Assembly: GCA_028818995.1 (NCBI GenBank)
Contig: JAPPMR010000023.1
Span: 1-6,607, forward strand
DNA from: Candidatus Poribacteria bacterium
Lineage (GTDB): Bacteria > Poribacteria > WGA-4E > WGA-3G
Length of the DNA stretch: 6,607 nucleotides
Direction of reading: 5' to 3'
Below the pieces are notes generated by a model, which was given only the letters and a program-made list of their open reading frames with translations, had not been told where the DNA came from and did no database searches. Positions 1 through 3,937 of this stretch are shown here, piece after piece. Each line of letters begins with the position of its first letter. Position 1 is the first letter of the stretch. The translations under genes were made by a program, and so were the position numbers.

Positions 1-901
1 GGTCCCCGGTACCCCAGGGGGTTTTGTCAGTGATATTATGTGCATAATAAGAGAATTGTGAAAAGAGTGTGAAATCCGCGAAGGTGTTCTTCGCATGTGC
101 GGAGACAGCATAGTGGTTACCACCATCATCGCTCCCAACATTCGTCCCCTTCAGCAATCCGTATTGTAGCGATACACCGACATCTGCGATGTTCTCAAGA
201 GAATAGATTGCACGAACGTTAAATTGGTGCTGTTCATCAAACCCGTTTTCACCAGCACCCCATTCAACATTTCCCTTCGCATCCGCTTTCTCTTCCCATT
301 TGACGACATCATAACTATAGCGAGAACTCGCCAGGCTGCTATACTTTATCAACTGAGGATCACTCATAAGGTAATAGCCCACATCAAGCGTCAGCTTATC
401 AAAGGTATCATTCCATGTGACCCCTAAGTCCATGTCGTCGGCGAGTCCGACATAAAAATGCTGGTCAAAAAACCAGCTCGTAGAAACTCCGTAGGCGGTC
501 GGTCCGAACGGTACCCGCACAATACCCGCTTTAACCGTGCTGGAATCACTCAGCTTATACCCCAACCATGCAGTGTGTATCATGCTATAGCCATCATACC
601 ACCGGTATTCAAGCCGACCGATGATGTTGTTATAGTCAAGGTCGGCATTGAGACGGAAAATCTCAAGGTCAACATCACCGATTTTTTCGCCTCGGGGATG
701 TGGATTATCCTCATCGCCATAAGCACCATAGGCATAATTTACGCGCATCGCCCCGCCGACCTTAATCGGGCTTTTTTGGGGGACTGCAGCTTCAACAGCC
801 TCAGTCGCTTCTTCAGTTGTATCAGCAGTAGCAAATAAAGAAATAAATAGCAGAAGTGCAATACTGAACCCAAAGGTGTATTGATATTTCCAATTTTTCA
901 T
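1..901 (-). CDS. Outer-membrane porin, OprO/OprP-like (phosphate-selective porin family), C-terminus outside window
   Basis: Reads from an ATG at 901 to the window edge, giving 300 codons with no stop, so the C-terminal part is missing. Residues 1-26 form a clear Sec signal peptide: a basic start (MKNWKYQ), a hydrophobic core (IALLLFISLF) and a likely cleavage after ATA. An acidic Ala/Glu linker follows (about 27-45), then alternating-hydrophobic segments rich in Tyr, Trp, Gly and Asp that are typical of an outer-membrane beta-barrel. The segment VKAGIVRVPFGP (123-134) resembles the 'aGk..vPFG' stretch of the phosphate-selective porin O/P family, and LNADLDY / GRLEYRWYDG fit its early strands. 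Expected role is passive diffusion of small, perhaps anionic, solutes across the outer membrane; the substrate cannot be read from the sequence. Only ATG 901 follows the in-frame stop at 929-931. No well-spaced ribosome binding site precedes it, so it may be translated by coupling to the upstream leader ORF. A generic barrel of another family is the main alternative. Confidence 0.75.
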   Translation of the reverse strand, partial: MKNWKYQYTFGFSIALLLFISLFATADTTEEATEAVEAAVPQKSPIKVGGAMRVNYAYGAYGDEDNPHPRGEKIGDVDLEIFRLNADLDYNNIIGRLEYRWYDGYSMIHTAWLGYKLSDSSTVKAGIVRVPFGPTAYGVSTSWFFDQHFYVGLADDMDLGVTWNDTFDKLTLDVGYYLMSDPQLIKYSSLASSRYSYDVVKWEEKADAKGNVEWGAGENGFDEQHQFNVRAIYSLENIADVGVSLQYGLLKGTNVGSDDGGNHYAVSAHAKNTFADFTLFSQFSYYAHNITDKTPWGTGD

Positions 902-936
902 AATAAAAAAATTCTGTGCCTTCCATATTTAGGCAC
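898..936 (-). CDS. Putative 12-codon leader peptide upstream of the porin
   Basis: The best Shine-Dalgarno sequence here (AAGGAGGG on the minus strand, 951-944) lies about 43 bases before the porin ATG, too far to serve it. It is spaced 8 bases from a GTG at 936 that opens VPKYGRHRIFLL (first residue read as Met) and ends in a TGA overlapping the porin ATG as ATGA. That arrangement is classic for translational coupling. The ORF runs right through the hairpin and T-run at 905-937, so ribosomes translating it would disrupt that hairpin. A TTG at 938 with 6-base spacing is a competing start in another frame. The peptide is basic and has no amino-acid bias pointing to a particular attenuation signal. 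Inferred from sequence arrangement only. Confidence 0.4.
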   Translation of the reverse strand: MPKYGRHRIFLL

Positions 937-937
937 A
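905..937 (-). terminator. Terminator-like or attenuator hairpin in the porin leader
   Basis: On the minus strand TGTGCCT (937-931) and AGGCACA (921-915) form a perfect 7-bp stem with a 9-base loop, followed by GAA and then seven T (911-905). This is the shape of a weak intrinsic terminator, yet it sits between the strong ribosome binding site and the porin ATG. It may attenuate porin transcription or regulate initiation. With only 7 bp, full termination is unlikely. Confidence 0.45.
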
Positions 938-1018
938 AAACTTCCCTCCTTGGTTTGGTAATACTGTCTAATCGTGATAAAGAATAATCTAAGTTGCTGC
1001 CTTGGAAAAACAATAAAC

Positions 1019-1024
1019 ATTATA
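1019..1024 (-). promoter_or_regulatory. Possible -10 box for the porin
   Basis: A perfect TATAAT reads on the minus strand about 118 bases before the porin ATG. No recognisable -35 hexamer is found at 16-18 bases upstream, so this is a weak call. It would place the leader ORF and hairpin inside the 5' untranslated region. Confidence 0.3.
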
Positions 1025-1044
1025 ACGATTTAAGCAGCAAAGAT

Positions 1045-1138
1045 GTTGGGTTTCACTGTATTTCGTGGAGGGTGGGTTTCGCGTTCCAAAACACCTTTTT
1101 TCAGAAGTGGTAATTTGCTTGTCTCCGTTCAACCCAAC
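1045..1138. repeat. Widely spaced inverted GTTGGGTT / AACCCAAC, possible dispersed-repeat remnant
   Basis: GTTGGGTT at 1045-1052 is matched by AACCCAAC at 1131-1138, with a second related GGTGGGTTTCG at about 1071-1081. From memory, GTTGGGTTTC...CAACCCAACCTACG units are dispersed noncoding repeats in several environmental genomes. This looks like a degenerate or interrupted copy. Its identity as a repeat can only be confirmed against the rest of the genome. Confidence 0.3.
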
Positions 1139-1342
1139 CTACGAGAAACTTGGCAAAACAGTGCGAATTCAACCGATAAAAGCGTATGAGGGTTACCTCC
1201 TATTATATTACAATTTCGTAATTATAGGTCTATTATAGCATTATTGAAAAAATAAACAAACAAAATGAGAGCCAAACGTCTTAAACGTGGCAAGCGTGCG
1301 TTAAAAAATAAAAACTCGCCCACAACCAAGTTATCATTTCCT

Positions 1343-1385
1343 CATTCCCAAAACCCCTACCTTCAGGTTGGGGATGTAGGGAATG
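1343..1385. repeat. Two-tier hairpin resembling an IS200/IS605 end
   Basis: An outer 7-bp stem CATTCCC (1343-1349) / GGGAATG (1379-1385) encloses an inner CCCC-T-ACC / GGT-T-GGGG stem-loop (1354-1373, loop TTCA). The inner part closely matches the right-end hairpin at 4783-4806: both read AACCCC...GGTTGGGGA on the same strand. It is either a solo end left by an element related to the downstream tnpA or the boundary of a larger unit. It could also act as a terminator for convergent transcription. Confidence 0.55.
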
Positions 1386-1407
1386 CATAAAAGGTTGGAC
1401 AATTAAA

Positions 1408-1584
1408 TCACGGATGACCTTCGAGATGTCGATCTATTCGTTTGTTGATATTTTCTACGCTTGTTTCCAATCTTTTGATGTCGTCCTTTGTTGCTAATCT
1501 AAACGATCTAAGAAGCCCTACAATTGCTATAACTGCAACAATGCCTGAAAATACAACTGTTAAAATTGTTCCCCAAAGAGGCAT
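1408..1584 (-). CDS. Small membrane protein: N-terminal transmembrane segment plus coiled coil (58 aa)
   Basis: Begins MPLWGTILTV and ends RHLEGHP. The ATG at 1584 follows an AGGAG ribosome binding site with 6-base spacing, which is good evidence that this short gene is real. Residues about 5-25 are one hydrophobic helix (ILTVVFSGIVAVIAIVGLL). A short basic stretch (RSFRLATK) suggests that the rest faces the cytoplasm. Residues about 33-54 have heptad-like I/L/V spacing (DDIKRLETSVENINKRI). It lies 34 bases downstream of the 80-aa gene on the same strand, and the two probably form one transcription unit. Its topology (membrane, then coil) is the mirror of its neighbour (coil, then membrane), so the two could associate through their coils; that pairing is inference. 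No family is recognised. Holin- or XhlA-like phage proteins share this general size and shape but no diagnostic motif is seen. Confidence 0.65.
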   Translation of the reverse strand: MPLWGTILTVVFSGIVAVIAIVGLLRSFRLATKDDIKRLETSVENINKRIDRHLEGHP

Positions 1585-1633
1585 GATAAACTCCTATTTT
1601 AGACGATTTAAACTAATTTTAGCCATTTTTAAA
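1582..1633 (-). repeat. Direct repeat copy 1: leader of the 58-aa gene overlapping the tail of the 80-aa gene
   Basis: This 52-base stretch aligns end to end with 1859-1910, apart from a handful of substitutions and two single-base gaps. It includes an identical ACGATTTAAACTAATTTTAG core. On the coding strand it covers the last codons (FKNG-stop) of the 80-aa gene, the intergenic gap and the ribosome binding site and ATG of the 58-aa gene. Confidence 0.85.
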
Positions 1634-1861
1634 TATCGCAACTAAAATAGCAACAACTGCAACTATCATTGAAAATATAGAAAACGAGATTGTTCGCATC
1701 TCAGATTTGCCTTCAAGTTTTCCTTTGATCCAAGATACATCTTGCTCTACTTTTGAAAGCCTATCTTCGATTTTGCCAAAACGATCTTCTATTTTCTCAA
1801 AATGCTTGTTTATTTTCTCAAAGCCTTCTTTCATTAGTGTATGAAGATCAAAAAGTTCCAT
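1619..1861 (-). CDS. Coiled-coil protein with C-terminal transmembrane anchor (80 aa)
   Basis: Residues about 8-50 form a strongly heptad-patterned, charged helix with repeated 'KIEDRFGKIEDRLSKVE' units, followed by IKGKLEGKSEMR. Residues about 57-76 are a single hydrophobic helix (FSIFSMIVAVVAILVAIF) ending KNG. This predicts a tail-anchored membrane protein with a cytoplasmic coiled coil. The ATG at 1861 follows GGGGG with about 7-base spacing, a moderate ribosome binding site. The overall build resembles phage haemolysin XhlA-type proteins (coiled coil plus C-terminal membrane helix, similar length), but I cannot assign it to that family. Its tail and leader share sequence with neighbouring copies (see the repeat at 1582-1633 and 1859-1910), suggesting tandem duplication. 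Confidence 0.7.
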   Translation of the reverse strand: MELFDLHTLMKEGFEKINKHFEKIEDRFGKIEDRLSKVEQDVSWIKGKLEGKSEMRTISFSIFSMIVAVVAILVAIFKNG

Positions 1862-1910
1862 GATAAACCCCCATTTAAACGATTTAAACTAATTTTAGCA
1901 CATTTTTAAA
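1859..1910 (-). repeat. Direct repeat copy 2: leader of the 80-aa gene overlapping the tail of a degenerate third copy
   Basis: Homologous to 1582-1633. Here the unit covers the ribosome binding site and ATG of the 80-aa gene and, upstream, an FKN-like tail belonging to the small ORF at 1884-1994. The same gene-tail-plus-leader unit is therefore present twice, as expected after tandem duplication. Confidence 0.85.
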
Positions 1911-1994
1911 AATTAATACAATTAAAATATCAGCAAACCAAAAAATAAAATCAGCGACTATTTTTTTAGGTAGCCACTGATTTTTAATTTGCAT
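1884..1994 (-). pseudogene. 36-codon ORF, likely remnant of a third coil/membrane paralogue
   Basis: Reads MQIKNQWLPKK, then a hydrophobic helix (FIFWFADILIVLIF), then KNVLKLV and stop. The segment LIVLIFKNV mirrors the LVAIFKNG tail of the 80-aa protein, and the two tails lie inside the duplicated 52-base unit. No ribosome binding site precedes the ATG, and its first codons overlap the -35 box of a plus-strand promoter. The most economical reading is the 3' end of a deleted paralogue. A functional small membrane peptide remains possible. Confidence 0.35.
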
Positions 1995-2017
1995 TTCGCT
2001 TTTTAATATTGTATAAT
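1989..2017 (+). promoter_or_regulatory. Sigma-70-type promoter P1
   Basis: TTGCAT (1989-1994), 17-base spacer, TATAAT (2012-2017). The expected start site is at about G2025, exactly where the folded region begins. The 14 bases ending in this -10 box (TAATATTGTATAAT) recur identically at the tnpA promoter (3889-3902). Confidence 0.65.
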
Positions 2018-2024
2018 ACCTTTT

Positions 2025-2153
2025 GAGAAATAGGGAGGCACGGAGTGCCTATCCATACCTCCCAATTGTGATTTCTCACAACACGGCTTTTAAAGCCATA
2101 TTTGTATTTAATCAGTAGGGGGCTTTTCGCCTCCTACACATTCAATTTTTAAG
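2025..2153 (+). ncRNA. Structured leader or small RNA upstream of the metallopeptidase
   Basis: From the predicted start site, GAGAAAT (2025-2031) pairs with ATTTCTC (2071-2077). Inside it GGGAGG (2033-2038) can pair with CCTCCC (2058-2063), and AGGCAC (2036-2041) with GTGCCT (2045-2050). The last two share bases 2036-2038, so they compete or shift register. Next come GGCTT-TTA-AAGCC (about 2085-2097) and a 9-bp hairpin (2115-2137) followed by a short T-run (about 2146-2150). Three or four helices with mutually exclusive options resemble a riboswitch or attenuator leader for the gene starting at 2243, but it could be a free small RNA. I recognise no known riboswitch class. The 3' end is estimated. 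Confidence 0.55.
2115..2150 (+). terminator. Intrinsic terminator-like hairpin
   Basis: GTAGGGGGC / GCCTCCTAC forms 9 bp with one G-T wobble and a 5-base loop. It is followed 8 bases later by a run of five T. It sits between promoter P1 and the metallopeptidase start codon, so it would either end a small RNA or act as the off-state of a leader. The gap before the T-run makes it a non-ideal terminator. Confidence 0.45.
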
Positions 2154-2242
2154 TATACATCATTTCAGAAAAAATGTCAAATCTATTTTTTCTGAAAGTT
2201 AGACACTTATCTGAAATGTGCATGCTTGATGTGAGGTTGAAA

Positions 2243-3184
2243 ATGAAAAGATGTTTGTTTTTGCTCACGACATGGCTTTTTCTAAACGTTTCGTTAATTG
2301 GTTATGCACAATCCCCACAACATCCAATTAAAATAGGTTATTTAATTCCTTCAGATGTTTCTAAGCCAACACAAAAAGACACAGGTTTTCTTTTGGAAGC
2401 AATCAGAAACGTTCAAACTTTTTATCTGTCTGAGATGAAAAGACACGGATTCAAAGAAAAAACATTTAAACTTGACCCAGAAATAAAAATAGTCGAAGGA
2501 AAACTAAAAATGACTGACTACAATACTTTTCGCCGAATTCAATCTGAATTTGAAAATATAGAATTCGGATTAAATAATGAGATTTACATTGTTTTTATAA
2601 AAGGCGCAAGCACCATAAATAATGGAAATGCTTTTACGCAACTGTTATGCTCAAATATTCCATCGCAGTTCAGGTTTTGTAATAGTATGATAGGCATACC
2701 AGCACAACAACCCCTTATTCTAGAAGTTTTGATTGCTCATGAAATAGGACATTCTTTGGGATTGAATCATGCTAAAAACAGGCTTATCGACAACCTAGTA
2801 GATATAATGTATTTCCCATTAATAGTAGTAAAGGACATAAAAGAAGAATTGCGAAATTACGCTATTAGTTATGAAAATGCTGATTTTTTAGATGAAAACA
2901 ATAAACTTTCATCTATTGAAAGCCAAGAAAACCCAAAGGCATTAAAGATAAACGCCGATGTTAATTTTGATGGAAAAACTGATTTAGAAGATGTAAAGAC
3001 TATTAGACAGGCAATGAACGGAAATGAAACTGGCTACAACACAGATGTTAACGGAGATGATATAACTGATGAAAATGATCTTGCATTAGTTAAGACTGCA
3101 GCAATTGCTGCGATAATTGCTGCCTCGCCTTCAAAACAAAAAATCAAGATCACAACTTGGGGATCGCTTAAGATCAAAAAATAA
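2243..3184 (+). CDS. Secreted metzincin-like zinc metallopeptidase with C-terminal dockerin-type repeats
   Basis: I start the gene at ATG 2243 because GAGG lies 6 bases upstream and the product (313 aa) then begins with a signal peptide: MKR, a hydrophobic core (CLFLLTTWLFLNVSLIG) and likely cleavage near YA/QS. Upstream in-frame ATGs would bury the signal. The motif HEIGHSLGLNH at 166-176 is the HExxHxxGxxH zinc site of metzincins (His166, His170 and His176 as ligands, Glu167 as catalyst). A plausible Met-turn, VDIMYFP (Met189), follows. Residues about 238-289 hold two calcium-loop repeats, DVNFDGKTDLEDV and DVNGDDITDENDL, spaced as in a type I dockerin. Expected activity is calcium-stabilised extracellular or periplasmic proteolysis. 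The short basic tail after the dockerin is unassigned. Its substrate and whether a cohesin partner exists are unknown. It is preceded by the structured RNA at 2025-2153 and followed closely by the hairpin/tRNA region. Confidence 0.85.
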   Translation: MKRCLFLLTTWLFLNVSLIGYAQSPQHPIKIGYLIPSDVSKPTQKDTGFLLEAIRNVQTFYLSEMKRHGFKEKTFKLDPEIKIVEGKLKMTDYNTFRRIQSEFENIEFGLNNEIYIVFIKGASTINNGNAFTQLLCSNIPSQFRFCNSMIGIPAQQPLILEVLIAHEIGHSLGLNHAKNRLIDNLVDIMYFPLIVVKDIKEELRNYAISYENADFLDENNKLSSIESQENPKALKINADVNFDGKTDLEDVKTIRQAMNGNETGYNTDVNGDDITDENDLALVKTAAIAAIIAASPSKQKIKITTWGSLKIKK

Positions 3185-3220
3185 TTGCGCAGCCTTGAGC
3201 GAAATTTCTCAATTATGGTG

Positions 3221-3270
3221 TCTTAACAAGGAAAAAGGACTGCATAAACAGTCCAATTTCCTTGTTAAGA
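3221..3270 (+). repeat. Long 20-bp hairpin overlapping the 5' end of the tRNA
   Basis: TCTTAACAAGGAAA (3221-3234) pairs perfectly with TTTCCTTGTTAAGA (3257-3270). Inside, after a symmetric AA/AA loop, GGACTG (3237-3242) pairs with CAGTCC (3249-3254), leaving a 6-base apical loop. The right arm contains the first two bases of the tRNA acceptor stem (3269-3270), so hairpin and tRNA cannot both form completely in one transcript. No T-run follows, so it is not a standard terminator. A role in tRNA 5' processing or transcript switching is inference. Confidence 0.8.
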
Positions 3271-3340
3271 TGCAGTGGCGAAATGGGAACGCGCTTTCCT
3301 GACAAGAAAGTATGAACGAGTTCGATTCTCGTCTGCATCT
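3269..3340 (+). tRNA. tRNA-Val (anticodon GAC), unusual
   Basis: A full cloverleaf can be drawn. Acceptor is GATGCAG (3269-3275) / CTGCATC (3333-3339). T8 is present. The D arm is GCG/CGC with a loop containing GGG. The anticodon arm is CTTTC/GAAAG with loop CTGACAA, anticodon GAC at 3301-3303, T33 and A37. The variable loop is 5 bases. The T arm is ACGAG/CTCGT with loop TTCGATT. By anticodon it reads valine GUC/GUU codons. Oddities: the discriminator is T3340, where valine tRNAs normally carry A; A3268 can pair with T3340 to give an 8-bp acceptor; CCA is not encoded; the D stem is only 3 bp; and the 5' end overlaps a long hairpin. It may be a mobile-element-borne or decaying tRNA. No convincing promoter of its own is seen, so it may be cotranscribed with the peptidase gene. 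Confidence 0.75.
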
Positions 3341-3379
3341 CTATTCGATTGTCAATCAATTTAAATGTATTAGATGCAG
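3333..3379 (+). promoter_or_regulatory. Competing helix between the tRNA 3' arm and the leader of the 66-aa gene
   Basis: The tRNA 3' acceptor strand CTGCATCT (3333-3340) can pair perfectly not only with its normal partner AGATGCAG (3268-3275) but also with an identical AGATGCAG at 3372-3379, just before the next gene's ribosome binding site. The tRNA fold and the downstream helix are mutually exclusive, an arrangement seen in switching leaders. It could equally be a duplicated end of the tRNA left by integration. Function is inferred. Confidence 0.45.
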
Positions 3380-3414
3380 GCACAGAATCCCACAAAATAA
3401 AGGAGGTGAAAACT

Positions 3415-3615
3415 TTGACTAATGAAAATCCTATCCCGTATCATGGCGGGAGCGGACACGAAGAAGACGCTTACGTGCTTTATGATTTTCTGACACTTGT
3501 AAAGCGGATTGAAAACCAATTTAGCATTTCTTTTGAAGACAAAGATAACGCTGAATTGTTTATGCAACTGTGCAAACCTGTTGCGGCGTATATTCGCAGT
3601 GATGGGAGCGAATAA
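3415..3615 (+). CDS. Orphan small protein of 66 aa with TTG start
   Basis: AAAGGAGGTGA, nearly the full anti-Shine-Dalgarno complement, lies 8 bases before the TTG at 3415, which decides the start over the ATG at 3349. The product runs from (M)TNENPIPYHGG to YIRSDGSE. It is acidic and soluble, with no signal peptide or membrane helix. A Gly/His-rich N-terminal stretch (HGGSGHEED) could bind metal. The rest looks helical (YVLYDFLTLVKRIENQF...NAELFMQLCKPVAAYI). I do not recognise the family. It lies 74 bases after the tRNA on the same strand and is followed by a weak terminator-like hairpin. A small regulator or an element-encoded accessory protein are possibilities; neither is shown by sequence. 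Confidence 0.75.
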   Translation: MTNENPIPYHGGSGHEEDAYVLYDFLTLVKRIENQFSISFEDKDNAELFMQLCKPVAAYIRSDGSE

Positions 3616-3617
3616 TC

Positions 3618-3645
3618 ATAGAAAAATTTGACCAATTTTTTCTAT
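3618..3645 (+). terminator. AT-rich terminator-like hairpin after the 66-aa gene
   Basis: ATAGAAAAA (3618-3626) pairs with TTTTTCTAT (3637-3645), 9 bp, starting 3 bases after the stop codon. The stem is nearly all A-T, so termination would be weak. The -35 box of promoter P2 is inside its loop, so the two functions share sequence. Confidence 0.4.
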
Positions 3646-3656
3646 TGTGATATAAT
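3628..3656 (+). promoter_or_regulatory. Sigma-70-type promoter P2
   Basis: TTGACC (3628-3633), 17-base spacer, perfect TATAAT (3651-3656). The predicted start at about G3663 coincides with the first base of the 16-bp helix of the following RNA. This strongly suggests the folded sequence is made as an RNA on this strand. Confidence 0.75.
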
Positions 3657-3662
3657 AGTTTT

Positions 3663-3792
3663 GAGCAAAATGAACAGGGTCAAAATAAAAAGGAAACCTT
3701 GAGGGGTTTTACCCATTTCCTCCCCTCTAAACCTGTTCATTTTGCTCGTGCGCATCGTATATGATTTAAAAAGTCATACGCTTGACGCGCAC
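3663..3792 (+). ncRNA. Small structured RNA closed by a perfect 16-bp helix, with possible pseudoknot
   Basis: GAGCAAAATGAACAGG (3663-3678) pairs without mismatch with CCTGTTCATTTTGCTC (3732-3747). Inside, GAGGGG (3701-3706) can pair with CCCCTC (3722-3727), while AGGAAA (3691-3696) can pair with TTTCCT (about 3716-3721) in that hairpin's loop. The pairs cross, giving an H-type pseudoknot. Directly abutting the main helix, GTGCGC (3748-3753) pairs with GCGCAC (3787-3792) around a bulged CGTA-TGAT / GTCA-TACG stem. I recognise no known RNA class. A DNA explanation, an 85-bp miniature element with 16-bp terminal inverted repeats, is possible, but no target duplication flanks it and the promoter placement favours RNA. 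Confidence 0.65.
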
Positions 3793-3793
3793 A

Positions 3794-3857
3794 TTAACAT
3801 AATATAAGTAAACTACAGATAATCCCATATAAAATCGTTTCGCTACTTATATGTTAA
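3794..3857. repeat. Imperfect hairpin upstream of tnpA, candidate IS left-end palindrome
   Basis: TTAACAT (3794-3800) pairs with ATGTTAA (3851-3857) and ATAAGTA (3804-3810) with TACTTAT (3844-3850), with a 3-base bulge on one side and a 33-base loop. Subterminal palindromes of this kind mark the left ends of single-stranded IS200/IS605 elements, though usual loops are shorter. The exact left boundary of the insertion sequence cannot be fixed from this window. Confidence 0.4.
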
Positions 3858-3873
3858 GTTATCAAAAATATGT

Positions 3874-3902
3874 TTGGAATTTAAAAAGTAATATTGTATA
3901 AT
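3874..3902 (+). promoter_or_regulatory. Promoter for tnpA
   Basis: TTGGAA (3874-3879), 17-base spacer, TATAAT (3897-3902), 35 bases before the transposase start codon. Its -10 region is identical over 14 bases to that of promoter P1 (2004-2017). Confidence 0.6.
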
Positions 3903-3937
3903 GATTAATAACACAAAATCAAAAGGTAAATTGAAAA

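Larger units (their letters stand above)
902..1407. other. Gene-free stretch between the porin and the small membrane protein genes
   Basis: Besides the porin leader (up to about 1024) and the IS605-like hairpin (1343-1385), I see no coding region. Composition shifts from mixed to AT-rich at about 1200, which I take as the approximate left edge of the accessory island. A small bulged hairpin (GCC-ACGT / ACGT-GGC) lies at 1271-1291 and is followed by A-rich sequence; its role is unknown. Confidence 0.5.

Noticed and set aside
224..838. Open frames on the plus strand within the porin (224-427 and 458-838)
   Set aside because: They lie opposite a well-supported porin gene, lack ribosome binding sites and have no recognisable protein character.
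822..1013. 63-codon minus-strand frame overlapping the porin start
   Set aside because: It overlaps the porin signal-peptide region in another frame; only an internal TTG at 938 has ribosome binding site support, and the product looks like out-of-frame signal peptide sequence.
1442..1645. 67-codon plus-strand frame
   Set aside because: It is antisense to the 58-aa gene, which has a proper ribosome binding site and a sensible membrane/coil design.
3221..3270. Ordinary rho-independent terminator of the peptidase gene
   Set aside because: The hairpin is long and perfect but has no following T-run, and its right arm continues into a tRNA.
3117..3567. Frames at 3117-3302 (+), 3213-3395 (-) and 3370-3567 (-)
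   Set aside because: They cross the hairpin, tRNA or the 66-aa gene and have no supporting start signals.
3663..3792. Type III toxin-antitoxin RNA (ToxI-like) explanation for the pseudoknot
   Set aside because: There is no tandem repeat of the RNA unit and no ToxN-sized endoribonuclease next to it.
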